From JABWBR01 sp036741235 (GTDB taxonomy: Bacteria > Bacteroidota > Bacteroidia > Chitinophagales > Saprospiraceae): 29,771 nucleotides of DNA. The stretch covers positions 1 to 29,771 of the forward strand of contig DAINSQ010000045.1 of NCBI GenBank assembly GCA_036741235.1, given 5' to 3'. The notes below the pieces were generated by a model, which was not told where the DNA came from, did not search any database, and worked only from the letters and a program-made list of their open reading frames with translations. Shown one piece after another: positions 21,399 through 29,771 of this stretch (its first letter is position 1; every line of letters starts with the position of its first letter). Position numbers and translations under genes: made by a program.

Positions 21399-22631
21399 AT
21401 GAGAAAATACGGATACACGATGAGATGGAAACACGTGGTTGGCGTGGTAGTTATGATGTGCTGCTACTTCGCTGTCAACGCTCAGGGAGGCGCTATTCAA
21501 TTGCAAAATCCCTCATTCGAAGATTTTCCAAGGCATAGCAAACCACCCCGCGATTGGTATGACTGCGGGTTCCCGGGTGAAACGCCCCCCGATGTGCAGC
21601 CCGACCCCGCTTTCACTTTCCAGGTTTCCAAACCTGCTGTCGATGGCGAAACTTACCTCGGATTGGTGGTGCGCGATAACGACACCTGGGAATCGGTGTC
21701 GCAACGCCTTAGCGCCCCCCTGGAGAAGGGCAAGTGCTACGAATTCAGCCTTTACCTGGCCAAATCATCGATGTACGTCAGTTCGAGCAGAACTACTGAT
21801 GAAACCGCCAATTATACCACGCCTGCCAAACTGCGGATCTATGGAGGTTTCGGCAACTGCGACAAGCAGTACCTGCTGGCGGAAACCAAAGTGATTACAC
21901 ACGACCGCTGGCTGCAGTATAATTTTATTTTCGAGCCTATCGGCAATTATACTTATATCGTGCTCGAAGCTTTTTACCAAACCCCTACCCTGTTCCCCTA
22001 CAACGGCAATATCCTGATCGACCACGCTTCGTCTATCGTTCCGGTGCCCTGTAAGGATAAAGATAAAAAAGACGAGGTGGGCCCCAACCAGGAAAACCAA
22101 CAACCAATCACGGCGGTCACCCCCAAAACCGGTGATAAAAAGCCAACCCCCAACAACAATCAACCCAATAACGATAAACAACAACCCAAGAAACCCGCCG
22201 ACCCGCCGGCAACGCCCAAGGAAGAAAAACAACTGGATATCGCAACCGTCAAACGCGCCGACCTGAAAGAAGGCTCGACGATTCGCATCAATAACCTGTT
22301 TTTCCAGGTCAACAAAGCCGTCATTTCCGAGGAATCGAATGCCGTATTAGGCCAGATATTCGACTTCATGCGCAATAATAGCGATGTGATTGTTGAAATT
22401 GGCGGCCATACCAACGGCCTGTGCGATGACGATTACTGCAACAAGCTGTCATCCGACCGCGCCAAGGCTGTCGCCGAGTACCTGATTTCCAGAGGAATTC
22501 ACCGCGACCGCGTCCGCTATAAGGGCTACGGCAAAACGCGCCCAATCGCAACGAATCGCACGCCCGATGGCCGAGCCCAAAACCAACGCGTGGAGATCAA
22601 GGTACTTGGGTTTAAAAAGGAAGGACGCTAG
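21399..22631 (+). CDS. OmpA-family outer-membrane/peptidoglycan-anchored protein
   Basis: A 410-residue protein; the start is ATG 21399, with an alternative ATG at 21420 that also leaves a full signal peptide (HVVGVVVMMCCYFAVNAQ). The upstream TTG frame is unlikely. Domains: a beta-sandwich of galactose-binding/CBM-like appearance (about 40-225; LQNPSFEDFPRHS, DGETYLGLVVRDNDTWESVS), a Pro/Asn/Gln/Lys-rich linker (about 228-290), and a C-terminal OmpA domain (about 300-400). The OmpA domain has VIVEIGGHTNGLCDD, LSSDRAKAVAEYLISRGI and RVRYKGYGKTRPIA, with the Asp/Arg residues that bind diaminopimelate. It likely links the outer membrane or a surface ligand to peptidoglycan. It ends before a long palindrome. 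Confidence 0.9.
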   Translation: MRKYGYTMRWKHVVGVVVMMCCYFAVNAQGGAIQLQNPSFEDFPRHSKPPRDWYDCGFPGETPPDVQPDPAFTFQVSKPAVDGETYLGLVVRDNDTWESVSQRLSAPLEKGKCYEFSLYLAKSSMYVSSSRTTDETANYTTPAKLRIYGGFGNCDKQYLLAETKVITHDRWLQYNFIFEPIGNYTYIVLEAFYQTPTLFPYNGNILIDHASSIVPVPCKDKDKKDEVGPNQENQQPITAVTPKTGDKKPTPNNNQPNNDKQQPKKPADPPATPKEEKQLDIATVKRADLKEGSTIRINNLFFQVNKAVISEESNAVLGQIFDFMRNNSDVIVEIGGHTNGLCDDDYCNKLSSDRAKAVAEYLISRGIHRDRVRYKGYGKTRPIATNRTPDGRAQNQRVEIKVLGFKKEGR

Positions 22632-22633
22632 TC

Positions 22634-22705
22634 GCTACCGGTCCGCTACCGGTCCGCCGCTACCGGTCCGACCGTTTCAAACGGTCGGACCGGTAGCAAA
22701 AAAAA
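22634..22705. repeat. Direct repeats of GCTACCGGTCCG plus a perfect 39-base palindrome
   Basis: GCTACCGGTCCG occurs at 22634-22645, 22645-22656 and 22659-22670. The third copy begins a perfect inverted repeat with 19-base arms (22659-22677 and 22679-22697) and a one-base centre, followed by eight A (22698-22705). It lies between convergent genes. A terminator role is possible, but the tract of A is on the wrong side for a normal intrinsic terminator in either direction. Confidence 0.85.
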
Positions 22706-22778
22706 GGCCCCCCTCCTGTCTGCGGTGGAGAGAGGCTATCCCAAAAACCGATTAGTTGCAAATATCTTAACTTTTTTT

Positions 22779-25700
22779 CTATTTGTCTAGTATTATCAGC
22801 TTTTTCACATCAGAAAAAATTTCACTTTGTAAGCGGCACAACAAAACGCCGTTAGCAGGTAGACCGCTGCGATCGATACGCCATTGGTGGATACCTGCCG
22901 AATAAGCGCCAATTTGCCTTTTGAGCACATTTCCCGCCAGATCCACAATCTCAAGACATACTTGCTGGTCGACAGGTAATTCAAAGGTCACTTCTGCCGA
23001 TTCGACAAAAGGATTGGGGTGAACGGCCATCCATACCGTGGAGGAAGGCGGTATTTGCGGAACAAAGTCCAGCACGACTGTTCCGGCTTGCAAAGTTCCT
23101 TCCGGCGTCCACCAGTATGCTTCCGCATTGGGGCGCGAATCGTAGGCGATGCGCAAGGCAGAGCCGAGACGCATCGATTGCAATGCCAGGAATTCGATTT
23201 CAAATACAGGTTGCCGGGGCGTTGCGGCGGCATTCCAGCTCAGCAGGGCCTCCCCGGCGTTAGTACGTTGCAAGCCCCAGTATGCTTGCGGCACGTCGCC
23301 TGCTTCCGGAATACCGAGCCATTGCAACTCCAAGGGGTTCCAGGTCAATGCGAACTGACAGCCGGCAATGGCGATTGAAGCCGCAAAGCTGACGCGATAA
23401 GTTTGCCCGGCTTCCAGCCACTGATCAGACGCCTGCAAGCGCAGGGGCAGCTCAGTAGTTCGCGTTTCAAAAGCAAGCGCGCCGGCGGGGTCAGCGCTGT
23501 CATTAACATCGCCGGTTTTGATGCCCACAAAATGAATCATCGTATCGCGGTCAAGCGTCTCGAGAATGACGCTCTCCGGGAAATTTTCCGTCAATGGGTT
23601 GGCCGGATTCACAAATTGATAGGCTTCGGGAACAAACCTCCACGAAGTGTTAGCGCTGAAAACGCTATCGAGGCTCAGAATTACCCGCCTGATGGCAATA
23701 ACATCCTGAGTGGAGATCGTGCCCGATCGGTTGGCATCGGCGGCAATGATTTTATAAGGCGACGACAACAACTGCGTACCCAGAATATGCCGGGTTATAA
23801 ACACCAGGTCGAGCGTAGTCACTCCGTTGTCGTGGTCCGTATTTTTCGCCGGCTCAACTTTGTAACCGTCGGCCTGGGGCAAGTCGGGGAAAGCATACAA
23901 GCCATCCAGACCGGTTGTATCCTCCCCGGCAACGGGGCCCGTGAGTACTACCCGGGCCTGGGCAATACCTTCGTCGTCTTCAGTGTAGACATGGCCTTCA
24001 ATTTTCCACAAATCGGCGCAAAGCGCCAGCGGCGCCTCTACCGATACCACTGCCTGGCACGACTGCTGTTGACCGGTAGCGTTAAAACCCCAAACTTCCA
24101 ACGGATGCAAACCCAGCGAATCGCAATTGTAAGTAATATCAGCGACCTCGCCGGCCTCGTCGAAGGCAAAGAAAATCACCCCGCAATCTTCATACGACTG
24201 GGCGATCAACGTTTCGGGTTCGAGTATGAAACCGTTTTCGTCAGACAGGGTCACCACAAGCGTATCCAGGCATTGCAATTCGGGCGGCGTACAATCCTGA
24301 ATGCTGAAAGGCAACATAAACTGAGACAAATTGCCGCAAGCGTCAAAAACGCTAACAAAAATGGAATGATCGCCTTCAGGATAAGCGCCCTGGATGGCAA
24401 AAAAGCCATTGCCCTGGTCTACCAGTGTGCCAAAAATGTCGGTAACAATATCGCTGTTATAAAGATTCAGGCTGTGGAGCAACATCACTTCCCCTTCGCA
24501 ATCGTCCTGAACGGTAAATTGCAGGTTTATTTCGCCCGAACAATCATCTCCATTAACACAAACCGGCGCCAGAGTATCGTAACTAAGTGCAGCGGGCGTA
24601 TTATCAAATACGTCAATAATTTGCTCGTAAGCATAATAACCCGTTGAAGGCCCCATATCAATTTCGCCGGCCAGCAATACGCGGAAGATGCGATCGCCGT
24701 TAGAACGAATGGTGTAGCTGTCGCCTACCTCGTTGTCAAAATCGGGGCCGTCGCGGCGTTCAAGCGTAAATGGCGCCGACACGCCGTCGTATTCGCACCA
24801 GTTGACCACTTGGTGAATGCGCCGGATTCGGTAACAACTGGGATGGCCGGGGTCGGTAAAAATCTCCTGGGTGACGAAAGCTTCCACGCTATCGCAGCCG
24901 ACGCCCAGCAAGCCAAAATCGGAAAAGGCCAGGGCATCGCAATTCACAGCATTATCTTCCGGCACGATCATAGTATAATTATGAACGGGCTGAATAGTAA
25001 TCGTTTGCGTAACGATTCGAGGTTGATTAAGCGGATTGTCAGTGGCTGTCCAGGTGCGCGTCAAAGTTCCAATACCGCACAAATCCAGATTGGCATTTAC
25101 ATCAAAATCGACTGAAAAATTGCAATTGTCGCCGAAAACGGGAGCGTTAAACGCCTCATTCAAATAATTACTATAATCGGTAGAACAGGCTATGTTGATA
25201 TTTGGCGCCACGCCGCTCACCACAAAAGGCCTTACGCGGTCGCCGACATCTACAGTAGCCTGGCATTCATTGAAATTGCCGTAGCAATCGGTAGCGCGCA
25301 AAACAACCTCCACCACATCGTTGGTGCAATAAAAATCAATTCGGTCTCTGAACAGGCTGTCGGGTTCCTCCAGTAGTTTTATTTTAAGACTATCAAGGCA
25401 ACATTCGTCGCGGCTGCCCTCGTCGATATCCTCGGGAAACAGGCTTCCATAGCCGATGGAATTGAGCGAAACGCTCAGATTCACATCGCAGATCATGATG
25501 GGCGGCAATTCGTCATTTACGGTCAAAATGCCCGTTGTAGAACTAATATTGCCACAGGCGTCTACGGCCTCATAGATGATTTCGTGGTTGCCCAATGGCA
25601 AGCCCGGTGAAGGAATATAGGCCCCGGCCGCGCCGTCGACGCCATTGACATAATCCGCTTCTCCAATTGGCGTGTAAATATAAATGGTGGTGCTGTTACA

Positions 25701-27428
25701 GGGATCTTCCACAAGCGGCGGCGGGATATAACCCAGGGATGTGCATTCGCCGGTTCCGCTGAAAAGACTCGATTCCGTGGCAATCACTGATACAGAATCC
25801 ACGCTAATGCTGGGCGGCGAATCATCCAAAACCCTGATAACCTGCAAATTATCATTACCCTGCCCATCTATTGAAAAGAAATTATTGCCGCAAACATCAA
25901 TAACAAACCAGGTGCGCAAGATAACGAAACTCGTATTGGGATTGCCGCAAAACTGCAGGGTGTCGTCCTGATAGGAATAAATCATACTACACAACGACTC
26001 TGTAACGAGATTGGGCAGGCCTGCCTTGTCTGCGGCGGCATTGGTAATAGTTGGATCGGCCTGGTACTCCTCACAGCTATACTGCACATCGGAAGGAAAA
26101 ACCAGGAGCGACTGATTGCCGCGCGCGATGGAGATGGTTTGCAGCCTGGTGCGCATGTTGCCGGCGGCATCGGTGGCTTTCCAGGTGCGGTAAATGCGGG
26201 CGCGTGGATTGCCGCAGGTATAATACTGCCATTGGTCGGTATAGGTTACAGTTACGTTCGTACAATCGGTAGCTGTAGCCGTACCAGTATTGGCGGGATC
26301 TGTGGAGTCATAGCAATTGACCGTAATATCCGGCGGCGCATTGAGCGTAGGTTGCGTCAGGTCTTTAACTGTGATATTAGTCGTACAAAACAATCCGCTG
26401 CACTCGTCATGCACAACACCGAGCAGGGTTTGCCCGGCGTATTGTGCGGGGATGACATTGCCGAGGTTAACGCCGTTTTGCGTCAATACCTCCGTATAAT
26501 AAAAATCGAGCACAGGCGGGTTGCCCGACAGGAGCAACTCAGGAACGACATTGACCACACAGGAAGTGGGGTTCAGCGCAACATTAATGCTGGTATTACA
26601 AGCCAGGCTTTGGCTGGAGCTTTGCAGATAGACATTTTGCTCAACCGTAATGGCGCATCCCGTCTGGTTGGAAGTCGTATCCGGCTGGGCGCCCGCATTA
26701 AAGGAATAGCGAACGCGGTAGTTGCCGGGGCCTAATTGTGTTGGGGAAAAAACTTGCGTAAAAAAATTGGCATTATCGCTCAAACGGGTAATCGACCAGG
26801 ATTCCGAAACGGGCGTGAGGGGAAAAATATTATTATCGAAAGGCGACGTAGCTTCGCCCAGCAATACAATATTGGGGGCATTGTCGCAGTAGGCGTCATC
26901 CAGATTGACGATTTCCGGATCGGGGTAATAACAGGTATTAGTAATAGGCCCGAATACGATATTGGGGTATGCCGCCGGGGCCTCAACGCCTGCAAAATAT
27001 CCCAGCGCATCCCGGTGTGCAAAGCGGAGTACATAAATACCGGTAGTACCGACCTCGGGGACGGTAGTACCCGGCAATATAGGCGCCAGGGTAACGTGGT
27101 GAAAGAGCCCGGCGCCCTGATATACTCGCCACAACTGCCCCGTTACGCCTGTCGCGATAATCAGTTGATCGTCAAAATAGCCGGTATTGGCCTGTGTGCC
27201 GTTGGGAATGGGCGATACGGTCCGGCATGAACAAGGCGTAATAATATCAATCGCGCCGTTATCATTGAGATCGAGGCCGTTGGCGGGTATGTTATTCAAA
27301 TAATCAAAAGGCGCCACAAAATTGCCGGGCGTCGCAAACTGCACATTGCCAGGCTGTTGAGCTGCGCAAGTGTATTTAATTAAAAATACCCCCAGAAATA
27401 ACCACAGCAATCGGATATGGTATTGCAT
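22779..27428 (-). CDS. Giant Cys-rich T9SS-exported surface protein with HYR/Ig-like, CnaB-like and dockerin domains
   Basis: A 1549-residue secreted protein; the signal peptide ends near YTCAAQ (residue 24). The first about 1130 residues are a chain of Ig/HYR-like modules with paired cysteines, e.g. PPDITVNCYD ... RTWKATDAAGN (about 360-440) and GNHEIIYEAVDACGN. Then follow a CnaB/carboxypeptidase-like module (about 1141-1193; IEGHVYTEDDEGIAQARVVL), a dockerin type I pair (about 1200-1252; DNGVTTLDLVFITRHI and DANRSGTISTQDVIAIRR), a cohesin-like strand domain (about 1340-1450) and a T9SS sorting domain (about 1463-1549; VHPNPFVESAEV ... SDVKKLIIL). The likely role is surface adhesion or extracellular matrix. 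It is convergent with the OmpA gene. A possible -7 element TTAACTTTTG is at 27470-27461. Confidence 0.92.
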   Translation of the reverse strand: MQYHIRLLWLFLGVFLIKYTCAAQQPGNVQFATPGNFVAPFDYLNNIPANGLDLNDNGAIDIITPCSCRTVSPIPNGTQANTGYFDDQLIIATGVTGQLWRVYQGAGLFHHVTLAPILPGTTVPEVGTTGIYVLRFAHRDALGYFAGVEAPAAYPNIVFGPITNTCYYPDPEIVNLDDAYCDNAPNIVLLGEATSPFDNNIFPLTPVSESWSITRLSDNANFFTQVFSPTQLGPGNYRVRYSFNAGAQPDTTSNQTGCAITVEQNVYLQSSSQSLACNTSINVALNPTSCVVNVVPELLLSGNPPVLDFYYTEVLTQNGVNLGNVIPAQYAGQTLLGVVHDECSGLFCTTNITVKDLTQPTLNAPPDITVNCYDSTDPANTGTATATDCTNVTVTYTDQWQYYTCGNPRARIYRTWKATDAAGNMRTRLQTISIARGNQSLLVFPSDVQYSCEEYQADPTITNAAADKAGLPNLVTESLCSMIYSYQDDTLQFCGNPNTSFVILRTWFVIDVCGNNFFSIDGQGNDNLQVIRVLDDSPPSISVDSVSVIATESSLFSGTGECTSLGYIPPPLVEDPCNSTTIYIYTPIGEADYVNGVDGAAGAYIPSPGLPLGNHEIIYEAVDACGNISSTTGILTVNDELPPIMICDVNLSVSLNSIGYGSLFPEDIDEGSRDECCLDSLKIKLLEEPDSLFRDRIDFYCTNDVVEVVLRATDCYGNFNECQATVDVGDRVRPFVVSGVAPNINIACSTDYSNYLNEAFNAPVFGDNCNFSVDFDVNANLDLCGIGTLTRTWTATDNPLNQPRIVTQTITIQPVHNYTMIVPEDNAVNCDALAFSDFGLLGVGCDSVEAFVTQEIFTDPGHPSCYRIRRIHQVVNWCEYDGVSAPFTLERRDGPDFDNEVGDSYTIRSNGDRIFRVLLAGEIDMGPSTGYYAYEQIIDVFDNTPAALSYDTLAPVCVNGDDCSGEINLQFTVQDDCEGEVMLLHSLNLYNSDIVTDIFGTLVDQGNGFFAIQGAYPEGDHSIFVSVFDACGNLSQFMLPFSIQDCTPPELQCLDTLVVTLSDENGFILEPETLIAQSYEDCGVIFFAFDEAGEVADITYNCDSLGLHPLEVWGFNATGQQQSCQAVVSVEAPLALCADLWKIEGHVYTEDDEGIAQARVVLTGPVAGEDTTGLDGLYAFPDLPQADGYKVEPAKNTDHDNGVTTLDLVFITRHILGTQLLSSPYKIIAADANRSGTISTQDVIAIRRVILSLDSVFSANTSWRFVPEAYQFVNPANPLTENFPESVILETLDRDTMIHFVGIKTGDVNDSADPAGALAFETRTTELPLRLQASDQWLEAGQTYRVSFAASIAIAGCQFALTWNPLELQWLGIPEAGDVPQAYWGLQRTNAGEALLSWNAAATPRQPVFEIEFLALQSMRLGSALRIAYDSRPNAEAYWWTPEGTLQAGTVVLDFVPQIPPSSTVWMAVHPNPFVESAEVTFELPVDQQVCLEIVDLAGNVLKRQIGAYSAGIHQWRIDRSGLPANGVLLCRLQSEIFSDVKKLIILDK

Positions 27429-27766
27429 AACTCTTCTTCATTAATGCCCAATAGAATCAGCAAAAGTTAATTTCCGCCTTTTTGTTGAATAAAAGCAGTC
27501 TGTTTTTCAATCAGTTGAGTAGATGAAATGTGTGGCGGTGTATTGGGTGAAGGGCTTGTGAAAATTGCCTCGACGGGACAAAATGGAGAATTTTGCCGTT
27601 CATATGCTCATAGGATTAAGGGATGACAAAAAAAAACACTATGAGCAAAGTTATAAAAAAATAATTAATACAAGGAAAAAAATGGGGAGGTTACAGGATG
27701 AAAGGGGGACGGTGTGGAAAAGAGAAGAGGAGATAATGGGTAATATTATCTCCTCATACAGGATTA
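27429..27766. other. Intergenic region, no convincing gene
   Basis: AT-rich spacer between the 5' end of the giant minus-strand gene and the 3' end of the small winged-helix gene. It holds a weak promoter-like TTAACTTTTG (27470-27461, minus strand) for the giant gene and the hairpin at 27727-27755. The 95-codon plus-strand frame here has no recognisable domain and a lysine-rich low-complexity middle. Confidence 0.6.
27727..27755 (-). terminator. Hairpin after the winged-helix gene
   Basis: GAGGAGATAAT (27727-27737) and ATTATCTCCTC (27745-27755) are a perfect 11-bp inverted repeat with a 7-base loop, 12 bases past the 3' end of the minus-strand winged-helix gene. There is no T-run, so its strength is uncertain. 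Confidence 0.5.
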
Positions 27767-28108
27767 TCATTCATGTGATGAGGGGATTCCTGCCTTGGTT
27801 TTGCCTAATCTGTGGGCTGCAGCGTAAATACGCAACAGCCGGTGGTGGTTAAGGGCATAGAGGTATTCCCCATCGTTGCTTTGCGTGCAAAAAACGAGCT
27901 TGGCATCTTTAAGATGACAAAGTTGTTCTTCAATCTCATCTGCATTTCTGGCCAAATCGAGCGACATTTCCAGCAAGTGCATAGCGCCGTTTTCACGCAG
28001 TGTATCGATAATAGCCAGATTTCCGGCATCAGTGAGCACATGGAGAACCGCAAGGGCGTCCTCCAATGCCCGGTTACTTGTTTGGGTAATAGTGTTCCAC
28101 AGATACAT
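27767..28108 (-). CDS. Small ArsR-like winged-helix protein
   Basis: A 113-residue protein from ATG 28108 (a TTG two codons upstream is less likely). The middle reads like an ArsR-type winged helix: LTDAGNLAIIDTLRENGAMH (first helix pair; compare the LADPTRLAILDLL pattern of ArsR proteins), LLEMSLDLARNADEIEEQLCHL (recognition-helix region) and the wing KDAKLVFCTQSNDGEYLYALN. No clear metal-binding cysteine pair (ELCVCDL type) is present, so a metal sensor role is unlikely. It lies 150 bases downstream of tryptophanase on the same strand and could regulate it or be cotranscribed. The family call is by pattern only. Confidence 0.6.
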   Translation of the reverse strand: MYLWNTITQTSNRALEDALAVLHVLTDAGNLAIIDTLRENGAMHLLEMSLDLARNADEIEEQLCHLKDAKLVFCTQSNDGEYLYALNHHRLLRIYAAAHRLGKTKAGIPSSHE

Positions 28109-28258
28109 GTGCAAGATGTTTGCAAGGGTTTAAGACGAAAAAAAGAGCCTCTCAAAGCCCGTTCGTGTATTTGGGAATATGATCGCGTCGTTTCGTTGTG
28201 TTGTACGCGACGGCATCAAAAAAGTTACAAAAACCAACAAATGAAAAAAAAAAATTGC

Positions 28259-29635
28259 TCAAACCGGTTCAAAATGCGCTGTAAAATGGCGTAAGAACTT
28301 CATTTCCTGTATGATGCGATAGCCTCTTGCCTGATCGCGATTTTCTAGAACTTTTTCAAATACCTCGGCTACATAGTCGATATGGCTTTGGGTATAAACT
28401 CTGCGGGGTATGGCCAGGCGCACAAGTTCGCGGGGGGCGGGTATTAATTGGCCTGCGTCGTCATATTTGCCAAACATGACCGAGCCGATCTCTACCGAGC
28501 GTACGCCGCCGGTCAGATACAACTGGCAGACCAGCGATTGGCCGGGGTATTCGTGTACCGGTATATGCGGATACAGCCGGTGCGCATCCACATAAACGGC
28601 ATGACCGCCGATAGGATACAACACAGGGATGCCTAAAGCTTTTATTTTATTGCCCAGATAAGCGGTACTGCTGATGCGATAATGGAGATAATCGGGATCA
28701 AAACCCTCTTCCAGTCCGATTGCAATGGCTTCCATATCGCGCCCGGAGAGCCCGCCGTAAGTTGTAAAACCTTCCGTAATGATCAGCATGGCGGTACAGG
28801 CGTTGGACATATCGCCGTGCCGCAGGCTAAGGAAGCCGCCCATATTGACCAAGGCGTCTTTTTTCGCGCTCATCACGCAGGCGTCGGCAAGGTCGCACAT
28901 GGCCCTGCCGATTTCGAGGTAGGTGTATTGTTCCATTCCCGGTTCTTTGTGGCGCACGAAATAGCTATTCTCCGCCAACCTGCACATATCGAGGATAAAC
29001 AGAATATTTTCCCGGCGGCATATATCGGCTACCGCCCTGGCATTGGCCATACTCACCGGTTGCCCGCCGCCGCTGTTGTTGGTAACGGTAAGGATTACTC
29101 CGGCAATATTCGAAACGCCGTAAGTATGAATAGCCGCTTCCAGTCTTTCGATATCGAGGTTGCCTTTAAACGGTTCGTCGCTGTCTTCATCGGCAGCTTC
29201 GACACATGGCAAGTCGATGGCAGTTGAGCCGGAGTATTCAATATTTGCCCTGGTGGTGTCAAAATGGGTATTGGAGATAAATATTTTCCCGGGGCCGCCC
29301 AAATAGCTGTACAATATGCGTTCGGCGGCACGGCCCTGGTGGGTAGGCAAAATATAAGGCATGCCGGTAACTTTGTGCACCGCTTCCTCAAAACGCTCCC
29401 AACTGGAGGCGCCCGCATACGATTCGTCGCCCATCATGATGCCCGCCCACTGGCGGTTGCTCATGGCCGAAGTACCCGAATCAGTGAGCATGTCGATGAG
29501 CACTTCGTCGGAAGCCAGTAAAAACGGGTTGTACCAGGCTTTTTCCAGGTATTTGACCCGTTCGGCGGCGGTGCTGAGTCGCAAAGGCTCTACCATTTTG
29601 ATGCGAAAGGGCTCTATTGTTGTTCTGAATGACAT
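28259..29635 (-). CDS. tnaA: Tryptophanase (tryptophan indole-lyase)
   Basis: A 458-residue PLP enzyme of the beta-eliminating lyase family that splits tryptophan to indole, pyruvate and ammonia. The N-terminus EPFRIKMVEPL, the substrate/PLP segment PTHQGRAAERIL (97-108), NNSGGGQPVS, DMCRLAEN (216-223), the PLP lysine K259 in SAKKDALVNMGGF, GLSGRDMEA and the C-terminal LRHFTAHFEP are all present. The related tyrosine phenol-lyase has an arginine in RSMERG; here the stretch is RSVEIGS as in tryptophanase, so indole production is the better call. No tnaC leader or tnaB permease is visible. Upstream at 29712-29771 is a heptamer array. A weak TATCTTTT (29685-29678) may be its -7 element. Confidence 0.88.
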   Translation of the reverse strand: MSFRTTIEPFRIKMVEPLRLSTAAERVKYLEKAWYNPFLLASDEVLIDMLTDSGTSAMSNRQWAGIMMGDESYAGASSWERFEEAVHKVTGMPYILPTHQGRAAERILYSYLGGPGKIFISNTHFDTTRANIEYSGSTAIDLPCVEAADEDSDEPFKGNLDIERLEAAIHTYGVSNIAGVILTVTNNSGGGQPVSMANARAVADICRRENILFILDMCRLAENSYFVRHKEPGMEQYTYLEIGRAMCDLADACVMSAKKDALVNMGGFLSLRHGDMSNACTAMLIITEGFTTYGGLSGRDMEAIAIGLEEGFDPDYLHYRISSTAYLGNKIKALGIPVLYPIGGHAVYVDAHRLYPHIPVHEYPGQSLVCQLYLTGGVRSVEIGSVMFGKYDDAGQLIPAPRELVRLAIPRRVYTQSHIDYVAEVFEKVLENRDQARGYRIIQEMKFLRHFTAHFEPV

Positions 29636-29711
29636 ATGGTTTGTATTTGGTATCGTGAAAAAATATTCAAGCGCAATAAAAGATATTTTTTTAATCCATG
29701 CGATGATCTCT

Positions 29712-29771
29712 GTTGTGGGTTGTGGGTTGTAGGTTGTAGGTTGTAGGTTGTAGGTTGTAGGTTGTAGGTTG
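29712..29771 (-). repeat. AACCTAC-type heptamer array at the right edge
   Basis: Read on the plus strand: two GTTGTGG units (29712-29725), six GTTGTAG units (29726-29767) and a partial unit cut by the window end. On the minus strand, the sense strand of tnaA, this is the same AACCTAC heptamer as before gldC. It lies about 77 bases upstream of the tnaA start and continues beyond the window. Confidence 0.95.

Noticed and set aside
23403..24647. A 414-codon plus-strand frame inside the second giant gene
   Set aside because: Antisense shadow of a well supported T9SS protein; no domain or start context.
27565..27852. A 95-codon plus-strand frame
   Set aside because: Lysine-rich low-complexity translation, overlaps the end of the winged-helix gene and a hairpin, and has no promoter or domain.
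28259..29635. Tyrosine phenol-lyase
   Set aside because: The substrate-specific arginine (RSMERG-type motif) is replaced by RSVEIGS, the tryptophanase-like form.

Overview
The window looks like a chromosomal segment from a Bacteroidota bacterium, most likely a Saprospiraceae/Lewinella-like lineage (inference). Supporting evidence is a gliding gene (gldC), a TonB-dependent receptor with a carboxypeptidase-like N-terminal domain, and three secreted proteins ending in type IX secretion (T9SS) C-terminal sorting domains. Many gene starts are preceded by the Bacteroidetes-type -7 element TAnnTTTG, and Shine-Dalgarno sequences are absent. Base composition is moderately GC-rich in genes and AT-rich in promoters.

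Layout. 1-894 (minus): an MmcQ/YjbR protein followed by an FAD-dependent oxidoreductase that runs off the left edge. 966-1037 (plus): tRNA-Arg(CCU). 1144-5195 (minus): a tight four-gene cluster of glmM, cysteine desulfurase, MDR-family reductase and YfcE-like phosphodiesterase. 5283-6637 (plus): a SAM methyltransferase overlapping a PAP2 phosphatase, divergent from glmM. 6854-11320 (plus): a TonB receptor and a T9SS-exported alpha/beta-hydrolase-like protein whose nucleophile serine appears to be glycine. 11428-12894 (minus): an unknown helical-repeat protein. 13061-16327 (plus): a 1088-residue repeat-rich surface protein with dockerin-like, cohesin-like and sorting domains.

16.3-17.8 kb is the most unusual stretch. 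A strong terminator is followed by an RHH antitoxin/PIN toxin pair with its own promoter. Next comes a broken MFS transporter with an internal deletion and a frameshift, fused in frame to a copy of the T9SS sorting-domain tail of the upstream giant gene. The two copies of that tail form an 83-bp direct repeat (79 identical) that brackets the toxin-antitoxin pair.

17976-22631 (plus): a periplasmic molybdopterin-binding-like protein, a TIP30-like NAD(P)-binding protein, gldC, glutaryl-CoA dehydrogenase and an OmpA-family protein. 22779-27428 (minus): a 1549-residue Cys-rich, HYR-like T9SS protein. 27767-29635 (minus): a small ArsR-like winged-helix protein and tryptophanase.

Repeats link the window together. 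Arrays of the heptamer AACCTAC lie at three intergenic places: at the 3' end of the helical-repeat gene, directly before gldC, and upstream of tnaA at the right edge. Several genes end in purine-rich low-complexity tails. The surface and secretion theme (gldC, three T9SS cargo proteins, OmpA, TonB receptor) is clear. I see no large integrated multi-gene defence or biosynthetic system; the closest to a mobile or rearranging unit is the toxin-antitoxin/pseudogene segment.
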